A stretch of 64,000 nucleotides of DNA from Plantactinospora endophytica. Lineage in GTDB: Bacteria > Actinomycetota > Actinomycetes > Mycobacteriales > Micromonosporaceae. This document shows, one piece after another, positions 16,818 through 26,341 of the stretch (position 1 is the stretch's first letter; each line of letters starts with the position of its first letter). The notes beneath the pieces are model-generated. The model did no database searches, was not told the origin of the DNA, and saw only the letters and a program-made list of their open reading frames with translations. Location: contig NZ_BONW01000022.1 in assembly GCF_016862915.1 (NCBI RefSeq), positions 186,001-250,000 of the forward strand, in the 5' to 3' direction. Made by a program: the position numbers and the translations under genes.

Positions 16818-19800
16818 TCAGCCCGCGACCGCGCTCGGCCCGAGCAGCGCCTTCAGGTCGGCCATCAGCGCGGTGGTGGGTGCGACCCGCAGCGGGCTGA
16901 GCCGCAGCAGGGTGGCCCGGGAGCCGTTCACCAGCTTGACGTGCACCTCCGCCGAGCCGGGATGGCTGGTCAGCACCTCGCGGAGGCGTTCCACCAACGG
17001 TGGAGTGCAGCGGGACGGCGGCAGCGCCAGCACCACCGGCTTGACCTCGTCGGCCGCGGTGATCTCCGGCATCGACATGTCCATCGCCATCAGCCGGGGC
17101 TGGTCGTCACGGCGGTCCACCCGGCCCTTGACCACCACGATGGCGTCCTCGGCGATGTACTGCCCGACCAGCTCGTAGGTGTTCGGGAAGAACAGCACCT
17201 CGACCGCGCCGCCGAGGTCCTCCAGGGTGGCCGAGGCCCAGGCCCGGCCCTGCTTGGTGATCCGGCGCTGTACCCCGGAGAGGATGCCGGCCAGGTTCAC
17301 CACCTGCCCGTCGGCGACCCCGCCCTCCTCGCCGAGTGCCGCGATGGACATGTCCGCGGCGGCGGCGAGCACGTGCTCGACCCCGAAGAGCGGATGGTCC
17401 GACACGTAGAGGCCGAGCATCTCCCGCTCGAAGGTGAGCAGGTCGGTCTTGTCCCACTCGCCCGTCGGGATCGGCGGGGTCACCACCATGCCGCCGCCGG
17501 CCCCGGCGTCGTCACCGCCGCCGAACGCGTCACCGAACAGGTCGTACTGGCCGACGGCCTCGTTGCGCTTGAGCGCGATGAACGAGTCGATCGCGTCGGT
17601 GTGTACGGCCAGCAGCCCCTTGCGGGTGTGTCCGAGCGAGTCGAAGGCGCCGGCCTTGATCAGTGATTCGATGGTCTTCTTGTTGCAGGCCACCGCGTCG
17701 ACCTTGCGCAGGTAGTCGTAGAAGTCGGTGAAGTTGCCCTTCTCCTTGCGGGAGCGGCGGATCGACTCGACCACGTTCGCGCCGACGTTGCGTACGGCGG
17801 CCAGCCCGAACCGGATGTCGGCGCCGACGGCGGCGAACCGGGCGTTGGACTCGTTGACGTCCGGCGGCAGTACCTTGATGCCCATCCGCCGGCACTCGGC
17901 CAGGTAGACCGCCGACTTGTCCTTGTCGTCGCCGACCGAGGTGAGCAGCGCGCTCATGTACTCGGCCGGGTAGTTCGCCTTCAGGTAGGCGGTCCAGTAG
18001 GAGACGACCCCGTACGCGGCGCTGTGCGCCTTGTTGAACGCGTAGTCGGAGAACGGGACCAGGATGTCCCAGAGCGTCTTGATCGCCGCGTCGCTGTAGC
18101 CGTTGTCCTTCATGCCGGCGGCGAACGGCTTGAACTCCTTGTCGAGGATCTCCTTCTTCTTCTTGCCCATCGCCCGGCGCAGCAGGTCCGCGGCGCCGAG
18201 GGTGTAGCCGGCGACCTTCTGGGCGATCGCCATGACCTGCTCCTGGTAGACGATCAACCCGTAGGTGTCACCGAGGATGTCCTGCAACGACTCGGCGAGT
18301 TCGGGGTGGATCGGCACCACCGGCTTGCGGTTGTTCTTGCGGTCGGCGTACTCGTTGTGCGCGTTGGCGCCCATCGGACCGGGTCGGTAGAGCGCACCGA
18401 CCGCCGAGATGTCCTCGAAGTTGTCCGGTGCCATCGAGCGGAGCAGCGCCCGCATCGGGCCGCCGTCGAACTGGAACACCCCGAGGGTGTCGCCCCGGCC
18501 GAGCAGGGCGTACGTCGCCTTGTCGTCCAGCGGCAGGTCCTCCAGGACCAGGTCCTCGCCCCGGTTGTCCCGGATGGCGTCCAGCGCGTCGTCCATGATG
18601 GTCAGGTTGCGCAGGCCCAGGAAGTCCATCTTGAGCAGGCCGATGGTCTCGCAGGCACCCATGTCCCACTGGGTGATGATCGAGCCGTCCTGCTCGCGCT
18701 TCTGGATCGGCAGCACGTCGAGCAGCGGATCCCGGGACAGGATCACGCCCGCCGCGTGCACCCCCCACTGCCGCTTGAGCCCTTCGAGGCCCTTGGCGGT
18801 GTCGACGACCTTGCGTACCTCGCCGTCGCCGTCGTAGAGCTGCCGGAACTCGGCCGCCTCCTGGTAACGCGGGTGACCGGGATCGAAGATGCCGCCGAGC
18901 GGGATGTCCTTACCCATCACCGCCGGGGGCATCGCCTTGGTGATCCGGTCGCCCATCGCGAACGGGTACCCGAGGACCCGGGCCGCGTCCTTGATCGCCG
19001 CCTTGGCCTTGATCGTCCCGTACGTGATGATCTGCGCGACGCGCTCCTCGCCGTACTTCTCGGTGGCGTAGCGGATCATGTCACCGCGCCTACGCTCGTC
19101 GAAGTCCATGTCGATGTCGGGCATCGAGACGCGGTCGGGGTTGAGGAACCGTTCGAAGAGCAGGCCGTGCGCCATCGGGTCCAGCTCGGTGATGCCGAGC
19201 GCGTACGCGATCAGCGCACCCGCCGCCGAGCCACGCCCCGGTCCGACCCGGATCCCCTCCCGCTTGGCGTACGCGATGAGGTCGGCGGTGACCAGGAAGT
19301 AGCCCGGAAAGCCCATCTTGATGATGACGTCGAGTTCGTATTCCGCCTGCTTGCGCCGGTCCTCCGGCACCCCGCCCGGGAACCGCCGCTCCAGCCCGCG
19401 CATCACCTCGGCGCGCAGGTAGGTCTCCTCGGTCTCCCCGGCCGGCACCGGGAACTGCGGCATCAGGTTGCGGGAGGCGAACAGCGCCGAGTAGTCACCG
19501 ATCTTCTCGGCGATCTCCAACGTGTTGTCGCAGGCCCCCGGCACCTCGGCGTCCCAGAGCGCCCGCATCTCGGCCGGCGACTTCAGGTAGAAGTCCCGGG
19601 CGTCGAACTTGAACCGCTTCGGGTCGGCCAGCGTCGAGCCGGACTGGACGCAGAGCAGCACCTCGTGCGCCTCGGCGTCCTTCTCGTACGTGTAGTGCAG
19701 GTCGTTGGTGGCCACCGGCTTCAGGTTGAGCTTCTTGCCGAGCCGGATCAGGTCCTGCCGGATCCGGGTCTCGATGTCGAGCCCGTGGTCCATGACCTCC

Positions 19801-20357
19801 AGGTAGTAGTTGTCGGCCCCGAAGATGTCCCGGAACTCGGCCGCCGACTCGCACGCCTTGTCGAAGTTGCCGATCCGCAGCCAGGTCTGCACCTCGCCGG
19901 AGGGGCAGCCGGTGGTGGCGATGATCCCCTTGCCGTACTGGTGCAGCAGTTCCCGGTCCGCCCGGGGCTTGAAGTAGTAGCCCTCCAGGCTGGCCCGGGA
20001 CTGCATCCGGAACAGGTTGCGCAGGCCGTCGGCGTCCGCCGCCAGCATGGTCATGTGGGTGTACGCGCCACCACCGGAGACGTCGTTCTCGCCGCCGTCG
20101 GCCCAGCGCACCCGGGTCCGCTCCCGCCGGTCAGTTCCCGGCGTCACGTACATCTCGCTGCCTATGATGGGGGTCACCCCGGCGGCCTTGGCCTGCTTGT
20201 GGAAGTCGTACGCGCCGAAGAGGTTGCCGTGGTCGGTCATCGCCAGTGCCGGCATGCCGAGCCGGTTGGTCTCGGCGAACAACTCCTTGAGCCGGGCCGC
20301 CCCGTCGAGCATCGAGTACTCGGTGTGCACGTGCAGGTGCACGAACGAGTCAGACAC
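16818..20357 (-). CDS. dnaE: DNA polymerase III, alpha subunit
   Basis: The replicative polymerase (1179 aa). The N-terminal PHP domain begins [14 protein letters not shown] and keeps most metal-binding histidines, so proofreading by PHP is likely, as known for mycobacterial DnaE1. The polymerase catalytic aspartates are in P-D-I-D-M-D-F at about residue 410. A helix-hairpin-helix region ([12 protein letters not shown]) and an OB fold ([15 protein letters not shown]) follow near the C-terminus. Start GTG 20357 lies behind a purine-rich GGAAGGGGG. The 335-bp gap upstream (20358-20692) shows no other gene and presumably holds the promoter. The terminal residues border tandem repeats. Confidence 0.97.
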   Translation of the reverse strand: MSDSFVHLHVHTEYSMLDGAARLKELFAETNRLGMPALAMTDHGNLFGAYDFHKQAKAAGVTPIIGSEMYVTPGTDRRERTRVRWADGGENDVSGGGAYTHMTMLAADADGLRNLFRMQSRASLEGYYFKPRADRELLHQYGKGIIATTGCPSGEVQTWLRIGNFDKACESAAEFRDIFGADNYYLEVMDHGLDIETRIRQDLIRLGKKLNLKPVATNDLHYTYEKDAEAHEVLLCVQSGSTLADPKRFKFDARDFYLKSPAEMRALWDAEVPGACDNTLEIAEKIGDYSALFASRNLMPQFPVPAGETEETYLRAEVMRGLERRFPGGVPEDRRKQAEYELDVIIKMGFPGYFLVTADLIAYAKREGIRVGPGRGSAAGALIAYALGITELDPMAHGLLFERFLNPDRVSMPDIDMDFDERRRGDMIRYATEKYGEERVAQIITYGTIKAKAAIKDAARVLGYPFAMGDRITKAMPPAVMGKDIPLGGIFDPGHPRYQEAAEFRQLYDGDGEVRKVVDTAKGLEGLKRQWGVHAAGVILSRDPLLDVLPIQKREQDGSIITQWDMGACETIGLLKMDFLGLRNLTIMDDALDAIRDNRGEDLVLEDLPLDDKATYALLGRGDTLGVFQFDGGPMRALLRSMAPDNFEDISAVGALYRPGPMGANAHNEYADRKNNRKPVVPIHPELAESLQDILGDTYGLIVYQEQVMAIAQKVAGYTLGAADLLRRAMGKKKKEILDKEFKPFAAGMKDNGYSDAAIKTLWDILVPFSDYAFNKAHSAAYGVVSYWTAYLKANYPAEYMSALLTSVGDDKDKSAVYLAECRRMGIKVLPPDVNESNARFAAVGADIRFGLAAVRNVGANVVESIRRSRKEKGNFTDFYDYLRKVDAVACNKKTIESLIKAGAFDSLGHTRKGLLAVHTDAIDSFIALKRNEAVGQYDLFGDAFGGGDDAGAGGGMVVTPPIPTGEWDKTDLLTFEREMLGLYVSDHPLFGVEHVLAAAADMSIAALGEEGGVADGQVVNLAGILSGVQRRITKQGRAWASATLEDLGGAVEVLFFPNTYELVGQYIAEDAIVVVKGRVDRRDDQPRLMAMDMSMPEITAADEVKPVVLALPPSRCTPPLVERLREVLTSHPGSAEVHVKLVNGSRATLLRLSPLRVAPTTALMADLKALLGPSAVAG

Positions 20358-20692
20358 CCAGGGCCCCCTTCCCTCATGCGGCTGCCGGCCGGTCCGCCGA
20401 CCACGGTCGACGGCGGCTGCCGGTCACCCAGCGACGCATCCCCCAACGGCCCCGCGACGCGGCTGGCGAGCGCAGGCCGGACGGCACGATCGGTGCCCCG
20501 ACGGCAGGGCGCGTACCCCGACGCGCGACCGCCGGCCCCCGAGCCTAGTCCCAGGGCCGTCGCGTCTCCAGGCTTGACACGGCCGGGCGAGGTGCCCCAC
20601 ATTCCGCACCCGGGCGTGTCGCCAGCTCGGCCGCCTGACCTCGGACGCCGACCCGCAGACACTCCGCCCCGGAGCGACGGCGCGACCCCGGG

Positions 20693-22402
20693 TCAGCGGG
20701 CGAACGGCTCCAGCATCATCGACGCCGCCTGGAGCCAGGCGTCCCGGGTCTCCTGCGCCAGGTAGGCGTACTCGATCGACGAGCCGGTCTCCAGCGCCGG
20801 GTCGTACGGCACCACCGCCACCGCCCGGGTCCGGGTGGCGAAGTGCCGCTTCAGGTCGTCCAGCAGCGGCGAACGGCCCGGGGTCGGACAGGAGAGCAGG
20901 GTGACCGCGTTGTCGGCCAGCTCGCCCATGCCGATGTCGTGCAACAGGTCGAGCATCCAGTCGGCGGTGAACGCCGCGTCCTCCCGGGGCACCGTGGTCA
21001 CCACCAACTGGTCGGCGGCGCGCAGCACCGTCTGCCAGTTGGAACTCTCCACGTTGTTGCCGGTGTCCACGCAGATCACGTCGTGGGTGCGGCGGAGCAG
21101 TTCCAGCACCCGCCGGACGGTGTGCTGGTCGAGGCGCTGGGCGAACCGAGGACTCTCCTCACCGGCCAGCACGTCGTACGAGCCGTCGGAGGCGTGCCGC
21201 AGGTAGTCGTCGAGCCGCTCGATCAACTGGTTGTCCGGCAGCGCCTCGACCTCGATCAGGTCGGCGACCAGGTGCCGGATCGTCCGGGCGTGCCGGGCAC
21301 TTCCGGCCCGCAGGCCGAGGGTGCCGCGCAGTTCGTTGTCGTCCCAGGCGAGCACACCGCGCCCGCGTACGCTGCCGACCGTCGCCGCGCCGAGCACCGT
21401 CGCCGTGGTCTTGTGCACGCCGCCCTTCGGGTTGGCGAAGGCGACCACCCGGGGCGAGCCGAGGTCGCGCCGGAGCACGTTCCTCGCCCGCTCCACCTCC
21501 GGGTCGGCCGACCGCTGCTGTCGGGACGGGTAGGGGTCGATGCTGGCGCGGCGGGACACCGGCGCGTACCCGACGTCCACCGGTGGATAGCCGGCGGCCG
21601 GTGGACCGGGCGGCGGCGCCGTGGGCGGCGCCGCCGGAGCGGCCGGGGGCGCCAGCGAGTTGCGGGGCGCCGGGATCGGCCGCCCGGCGGGCGGCGGTGC
21701 CGGACGCTGCGGCAGGGCCGGGCCGGCGCCCTGGTCCGGGCGACGGGCCGGTACCGGCGGACCGGGCAGGGCCGGACGCGGTGCCGGCACCACCGGCGGC
21801 GGTTGGTAGCCGCTGCCCAGCGCCGCGTACCGGGACTCGCCGGAGAAACCCTGGTCGGCCGGTTCGGGGCGGTAGGGGTCTACCGGCTCGGGCCGGTAGC
21901 CGGGTTCGGGTCGGTAGCCGCCGGGCGGGTAGTCGGGTTCGCGCCGGTCGGCACCCGGTCGGTAGTCCGGGCCGGGCCGGAAGCCGGAATCGGCCGGATA
22001 GCCGGGTTCGGGCCGGTAACCGGGCTCGGCCGGCCGTCCGACGCCGAATCCGGGGTCGGGCCGGTAACCGTTTTCGAGGGCGGCGTAGCGGGACTCACCC
22101 GGATGTCCCGGCCCGGTCCGGTGCTCGGCGGGACCGCCGTAGCCGGGTGCGGCCGGGTAGCCGGATGCCGCCGGATAGCCGGGAGCGGCTCCCCGGGAGT
22201 CGCCCTCCGGCCGCCCCGGGTAGCCGCTGCCGGCGGACCGGCCGGCGCCGCGACCGCCCTCCGGCGACGGCGCCGCCTCGGACCGTTCGTCGAGAACCTG
22301 CTGCTCATCGGTGCGGCCACCGTGCAGGGCCCGGTCGAGCAGCGCCCGCCAACGCGGCGCTGATTCTGCCGGCCGGCCCCAGCCGGTCTCGGTGCCGTCC
22401 AC
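20693..22402 (-). CDS. MinD/ParA-type ATPase with long disordered N-terminus
   Basis: A 569-aa protein. Residues 1-320 are Pro/Tyr/Gly/Arg-rich with repeats of G-Y-R-P-E-P-G-Y type; residues about 320-569 form a deviant-Walker ATPase (A-N-P-K-G-G-V-H-K-T-T, then D-D-N-E-L-R-G-T and C-V-D-T-G-N-N-V). Such proteins share layout with EspI/MinD-like ATPases of actinobacteria and may act in positioning of envelope or secretion machinery. Which one is unknown, and no ESX genes are nearby. GTG 22402 has GGAGGGG ten bases upstream, so the in-frame extension to 22483 is rejected. Walker A has V-H where ParA usually has V-G. Confidence 0.82.
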   Translation of the reverse strand: MDGTETGWGRPAESAPRWRALLDRALHGGRTDEQQVLDERSEAAPSPEGGRGAGRSAGSGYPGRPEGDSRGAAPGYPAASGYPAAPGYGGPAEHRTGPGHPGESRYAALENGYRPDPGFGVGRPAEPGYRPEPGYPADSGFRPGPDYRPGADRREPDYPPGGYRPEPGYRPEPVDPYRPEPADQGFSGESRYAALGSGYQPPPVVPAPRPALPGPPVPARRPDQGAGPALPQRPAPPPAGRPIPAPRNSLAPPAAPAAPPTAPPPGPPAAGYPPVDVGYAPVSRRASIDPYPSRQQRSADPEVERARNVLRRDLGSPRVVAFANPKGGVHKTTATVLGAATVGSVRGRGVLAWDDNELRGTLGLRAGSARHARTIRHLVADLIEVEALPDNQLIERLDDYLRHASDGSYDVLAGEESPRFAQRLDQHTVRRVLELLRRTHDVICVDTGNNVESSNWQTVLRAADQLVVTTVPREDAAFTADWMLDLLHDIGMGELADNAVTLLSCPTPGRSPLLDDLKRHFATRTRAVAVVPYDPALETGSSIEYAYLAQETRDAWLQAASMMLEPFAR

Positions 22403-22537
22403 GGCTCGCCCCTCCCAGCACCATCGGTCCCCGCCCTGACAGGCTACGAAGCAAACCCTATTCGGGCCACCTAGGGAGTGCACCCACCGCCGTCGGCGTG
22501 CCCGCCGCCGACCAGATGTCCGTCGTGCCGACCACCG

Positions 22538-23671
22538 TCACGCCCCGCCGGTCGACCCGGTGGCGGGCGACTCGGCCGGTGGCGCCTCCACCGGCGGTGG
22601 ACGCTCCGACGGTATCTCGGCCGGCGACGAGATGGCCGTGGGGTCCGGTTCCGGCGGGCGGTCCTCGGTCGGCGTCTCCACCGTCGGCGGCGGTTCCGTC
22701 GCGCCGGGCCCGGCCGGGCCGGTGGTCACGATCACCGGCAGTTCGGCGGGCGGTTCGGCCGCCGGGTCGGCCGAGGTCGGCGGCGCGGCCGGATCGGCGT
22801 CCGGCACACTGCCCGGGCCCGGCCCGCCGGTCGGCTGGCCGTCCACGGCCGGCAGGCTCACGTCGGCCGGCGGACGCGCCACGTCGCTCTGCTCGGGCAG
22901 CGGCGGGGTGAAGACGGTACGGTCCAGCCGCTGCACCTCCGGCGCCGGGTCCACGGCCCGGACCTCCGGTCGGCCGGCGATCCGCTCCAGCGCGGCCGGC
23001 TCGCCACGCACCACCGCCGCGTAGACGCACGAGCACGGCGCCCGGTACGCGGTCGCCTCCTCGTCGGCGACCCGGGCACCGCTCTCGTAGAACTGGCGCA
23101 GTTCCCGCTCCCGGGCCCCGTCGCCGGTGACCCCGGCGATCCGCTCCTGGTAGTCCCGGACCTCGGCGTCCTTGCGCTCCGCGACCTCCGACATCCCGGC
23201 GACGACGTCCTCGGGGACGCGCAGGGCCGGGATCCGCACGATCTCGGTCTGGGTGCCGGGGCGCCACAGCCGGGCGAACACCTCCGAGACGGGAATCCCG
23301 GTCAGCACCGGGGCCAACCGGTCCGGTGCCAGATAGGCCGACATGGTCACCAGGGCGTACGTCGGCTGGGTCGGGCCGCTCGGGCCGGCCGTGACGAGCG
23401 CCCGCAACTCGCCCCGGGTGGCCTCGACGTAGCCGGGGATGGACTGGCCCTGCCCCACCCCGACCCGGGTCACCTCGCCGACGGTCTGGTCGCCGGCCGG
23501 CTGCCGATCGGCCGCCCACACGGCGGTGACCAGTACGGCCGCCGAGCAGAGCAGCGCGACCGTGGTGAGCAGCCGGAGACGCAGCCGGCCGTGCCCGAGC
23601 TGGGCCATGCCCCGGGCCAGGGGCGGCAACAGTCGGTGGTCCAACTGTCGCAACAGGTCGCCGAGGCGCAC
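22538..23671 (-). CDS. Single-pass membrane protein with extracytoplasmic domain (377 aa)
   Basis: A short cytoplasmic N-terminus (L-G-D-L-L-R-Q-L-D-H-R) leads to one hydrophobic helix at about residues 33-54. An extracytoplasmic alpha/beta region of some 200 residues follows, with two nearby cysteines (A-P-C-S-C-V-Y) that may form a disulfide or bind metal. The C-terminal 130 residues are Pro/Glu/Thr-rich and probably extended in the cell wall. I do not recognise a family. It precedes the ATPase gene with a 135-bp gap, in the same direction; a functional link is possible but unproven. Confidence 0.7.
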   Translation of the reverse strand: MRLGDLLRQLDHRLLPPLARGMAQLGHGRLRLRLLTTVALLCSAAVLVTAVWAADRQPAGDQTVGEVTRVGVGQGQSIPGYVEATRGELRALVTAGPSGPTQPTYALVTMSAYLAPDRLAPVLTGIPVSEVFARLWRPGTQTEIVRIPALRVPEDVVAGMSEVAERKDAEVRDYQERIAGVTGDGARERELRQFYESGARVADEEATAYRAPCSCVYAAVVRGEPAALERIAGRPEVRAVDPAPEVQRLDRTVFTPPLPEQSDVARPPADVSLPAVDGQPTGGPGPGSVPDADPAAPPTSADPAAEPPAELPVIVTTGPAGPGATEPPPTVETPTEDRPPEPDPTAISSPAEIPSERPPPVEAPPAESPATGSTGGA

Positions 23672-23710
23672 GGGCGAACTCCCCCTCGTCGGGTGATCCC
23701 TGCCGGTCGG

Positions 23711-24670
23711 TCAGTCGCGCAGGATACGGAGTGCAAGTTCCAGGTCGTCAGGGTAGTCGCTGACGAACCGGACCTGCTCGGCCGTCCGGGGGTGGACAAA
23801 GGCCAACTCGCGGGCGTGTAGCCACTGACGGTTGAGCTTGAGCCGGGCCGAGAGGGTGGGATCGGCGCCGTATGTCAGATCACCGACACAGGGGTGCCGC
23901 AGGGTGGAGAGGTGCACCCGGATCTGGTGGGTACGCCCGGTCTCCAGCCGTACGTCGAGCAGGCTCGCCGCCGGGAACGCCTCCAGGGTGTCGTAGTGGG
24001 TGATGCTCGGCTTGCCGCCGGCCACCACCGCCCAGCGGTAGTCGTGGGTGGGGTGCCGGTCGATCGGCGCGTCCACCGTCCCGCGCAGCGGGTCGAGGTG
24101 GCCCTGCACCACCGCGTGGTAGCGCTTCTCCACCTCACGGGCCTTGAAGGCCCGCTTGAGCAGGGTGTACGCCTGCTCGCTCTTGGCCACCACCATTACG
24201 CCGGTGGTGCCGACGTCGAGCCGGTGCACGATCCCCTGGCGCTCGGCGGCGCCGCTGGTCGCGATGGTGTGCCCGAGCGCGGCCAGCCCGCCGATCACGG
24301 TCGGCCCGCTCCACCCCGGGCTCGGGTGCGCCGCCACGCCGACCGGCTTGTCGACCACCACGATGTCGTCGTCGGAGTGCACCACCCGCAGGCCGGGTAC
24401 CGTCTCGGGGATCACGGTCGGCGCGACGGGCGGCGCCGGCAGCAGCACCTCGAGCCACGATCCGGCGGCGACCCGGTCGGACTTGGGCCGGGGAGCGCCG
24501 TCGACGAGCGCGTCGCCGGCCTCGACCAGCGTCGCCGCCACCGTGCGGGAGAGACCGAACAGCCGGGACACCGCCTGGTCCAGCCGCATGCCGTCGAGCC
24601 CGTCGGGCACCGGCAGCGAGCGACGGTCGCCGGTGGGGCGTACCTGGCCCGCGTCGGAGATGGAGGTCAT
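23711..24670 (-). CDS. rluD: Ribosomal large-subunit pseudouridine synthase, RluD type
   Basis: A 319-aa RluA-family enzyme that isomerises uridines in 23S rRNA (helix 69 for true RluD). An S4 RNA-binding domain occupies about residues 20-80; the catalytic aspartate is D152 in [12 protein letters not shown] 24670 overlaps the lspA stop by four bases (ATGA). The lspA-rluD pairing is common in bacteria. Confidence 0.94.
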   Translation of the reverse strand: MTSISDAGQVRPTGDRRSLPVPDGLDGMRLDQAVSRLFGLSRTVAATLVEAGDALVDGAPRPKSDRVAAGSWLEVLLPAPPVAPTVIPETVPGLRVVHSDDDIVVVDKPVGVAAHPSPGWSGPTVIGGLAALGHTIATSGAAERQGIVHRLDVGTTGVMVVAKSEQAYTLLKRAFKAREVEKRYHAVVQGHLDPLRGTVDAPIDRHPTHDYRWAVVAGGKPSITHYDTLEAFPAASLLDVRLETGRTHQIRVHLSTLRHPCVGDLTYGADPTLSARLKLNRQWLHARELAFVHPRTAEQVRFVSDYPDDLELALRILRD

Positions 24671-25344
24671 GACGCGTCCCGCCGTTCGGTGTCGGTGCCG
24701 GACCCGCCACTGACAGTCCCGGACGTGCCGGCGACAGGGCCGGAGCCCTCGCTGACAGTGCCGGACGTGCCGGTGACAGGGCCGGCGTCGGGGCCGGACG
24801 GGCCGGAGCCGTCGGTGGCCGTGCCGGGTGCTCCGGCGTCCTCGCTGCGTCGGGAGCGCAGTCGGGTGCCGTCCCGCTGCCGGCCGGTCAGTTCCAGCAG
24901 CACCGCCAGGACGACCCCGCTGACCAGGGCACTGTCCGCCAGGTTGAAGATCGGCCAGACCTGCCCGTACGGGTCGAAGAGGCTGACCATGTCGACCACG
25001 TGCCCGACGAACGGGCCGGGCGCGCGGAAGATCCGGTCGGTCAGGTTGCCGAGCGCGCCGCCGAGCACCAGACCCAGCGAGACGGCCCAGGGCAGCGAGC
25101 GCAGCCGGACGGCCATCCAGCCGATCCAGCCGATGACCCCGGCGGTGACCAGCGGGAACACCCAGGTGTGGTCGGAGGCGAGGCTGAACGCGGCCCCGCT
25201 GTTCCGGGTCAGGGTCAGGTAGACCGCTCCGCCGAGCAGGCGTACCGGATCCTGGTCACTCAGGGTCGCCAGGGCGAGATGCTTCGTGCCGAGATCGGCG
25301 AGCCAGGCCAGTACGGCGGTGGTCAGCAGCACCGTGACGGCCAC
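24667..25344 (-). CDS. lspA: Lipoprotein signal peptidase (signal peptidase II)
   Basis: Aspartic protease of the membrane that removes signal peptides of lipoproteins. Four hydrophobic helices and the catalytic pair D103 (G-N-L-T-D-R-I) and D137 (F-N-L-A-D-S-A-L) are seen. After residue 155 there is an atypical 70-residue Ser/Gly/Pro tail with a 14-residue repeat ([14 protein letters not shown] and [14 protein letters not shown]). The start is uncertain: GTG 25344 begins right at the first helix. The frame stays open upstream for 36 hydrophilic codons, up to two CTG codons (25452-25447) behind a strong AGGAAAGGGA site, so a CTG start is possible. A four-base overlap couples it to rluD. Confidence 0.9.
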   Translation of the reverse strand: MAVTVLLTTAVLAWLADLGTKHLALATLSDQDPVRLLGGAVYLTLTRNSGAAFSLASDHTWVFPLVTAGVIGWIGWMAVRLRSLPWAVSLGLVLGGALGNLTDRIFRAPGPFVGHVVDMVSLFDPYGQVWPIFNLADSALVSGVVLAVLLELTGRQRDGTRLRSRRSEDAGAPGTATDGSGPSGPDAGPVTGTSGTVSEGSGPVAGTSGTVSGGSGTDTERRDAS

Positions 25345-25487
25345 CCGCCGGACCCGCCCCGGTGCGGTGCCGTCCGGACCGGACCCGGTCGTCCGGGCCT
25401 CGGCGGCCGGCTCGTCGTCGATGGTCGTCCGCTCGTCGTCGATGTTCAGCAGGAGTCCCTTTCCTGAGGTTCACCACCCGCCGGGGC

Positions 25488-25907
25488 TCACCGGCGCTCC
25501 TCCAACTGCTTGCACGAGACGCACAGCGTGGCGGACGGGAACGCGGCGAGCCGCTCCACCGGGATCGGGTTGCCGCACCGCTCGCACCAGCCGTAGCTGC
25601 CCTCGTCAAGCCGCTCCAGGGCCCGCTCCACCTGCGTGATGCGTTCCAGGATGCTGTTGGCGAGGGAGATCTCCTGCTCCCGCTCGAACGTCTTGGTGCC
25701 GGTGTCGGCCTGGTCGTCCCCGGCCGAGTCGGTCAACCGGTCGCGCTGCAGCTCGGTGATCTCGCTCAGCGTCTGATCGTACTCGGCACGGAGTTCGTCC
25801 CGGCGGGCCGCCAGCGCGGCGCGGATCTTCTCGGTCTCCGCGGCACTGCGCGCGGCCTTCGGTGCCGACTTGCGGCCGGCGGTCCTGGTCTCTGCTGGCT
25901 TAGCCAT
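25488..25907 (-). CDS. TraR/DksA-family zinc-finger protein
   Basis: A 139-aa protein of the DksA/TraR family, which in proteobacteria binds RNA polymerase and modulates the stringent response. It has a coiled-coil centre (A-L-A-A-R-R-D-E-L-R-A-E-Y ... E-R-E-Q-E-I-S-L-A-N) and a C4 zinc finger C108-C111-C129-C132. The family's acidic coiled-coil tip (D-x-A-D-x) is present as D-Q-A-D-T. ATG 25907 follows GAGGGAGCG. The frame is open much further upstream (to 26276) but that part is Pro/Arg-rich like a shadow frame. It precedes lspA and rluD. An unusually long leader may precede it. Confidence 0.88.
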   Translation of the reverse strand: MAKPAETRTAGRKSAPKAARSAAETEKIRAALAARRDELRAEYDQTLSEITELQRDRLTDSAGDDQADTGTKTFEREQEISLANSILERITQVERALERLDEGSYGWCERCGNPIPVERLAAFPSATLCVSCKQLEERR

Positions 25908-26200
25908 CGTCGCTCCCTCGGCCGCGGACTCCGCGGCGATCGGCCGTGCCTGGACAGGAACCTCCGACGCTCCCGTGACGGTCCGGCGGGTCCTGCGCAA
26001 TCCGGTCGCTCCGGCGGGTGCGACCGGTGGGGTGCTGCCGGCGGCGGGATCCGCCACCGCCGGGTCCCAGGGACGCCGGACGACTGTGCCGCGCGACGGT
26101 GCGGGGCTGCCGGGCGGTGTCGGTGGCGAGCGACGAACCGGACTTTCCGGCCGTTCCGCCTCCGATGCCCGCCCGTCCGACCACGACGTCCCCCAATTGC

Positions 26201-26273
26201 AAAACGGGCGCGCGGCGGGACGCCGCGCACTCCGGAGGTTGGCAAGAATACGGAACGTACAGACGTCCGACAA
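26201..26273 (-). promoter_or_regulatory. Candidate promoter and leader hairpin upstream of the TraR/DksA-like gene
   Basis: On the minus strand TTGTCG (26273-26268), a 17-bp spacer and TATTCT (26250-26245) form a good housekeeping-type promoter in the only AT-rich part of the 434-bp gap 25908-26341. Just downstream, GCGCGGCG/CGCCGCGC (26228-26210) forms an 8-bp hairpin followed, after five bases, by TTTT. The hairpin could be an attenuator of a leader of about 330 nt, or the terminator of the antiporter gene upstream. Nothing else is evident in the gap. Confidence 0.4.
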
Positions 26274-26341
26274 CATGCCGCACCGATGTTACCGATTTCA
26301 ACCCGTAATAATCCTCAAACCGGGCGAAAGGAACGATAGCA

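Noticed and set aside
20574-20579. TTGACA on the plus strand between the ATPase gene and dnaE
   Set aside because: It points at dnaE's opposite strand with no plus-strand gene downstream and no -10 at the right distance.
26159-26235. GC-rich hairpin region as a riboswitch
   Set aside because: No conserved riboswitch core could be matched by eye; the single 8-bp stem with a T-run fits a terminator or attenuator better.
25908-26276. N-terminal extension of the TraR/DksA-like protein up to 26276
   Set aside because: Pro/Arg-rich shadow-like sequence, no ribosome site, and it would begin upstream of the candidate promoter's start site. ATG 25907 has a good site. A shorter extension from a GTG near 25980 cannot be fully excluded.
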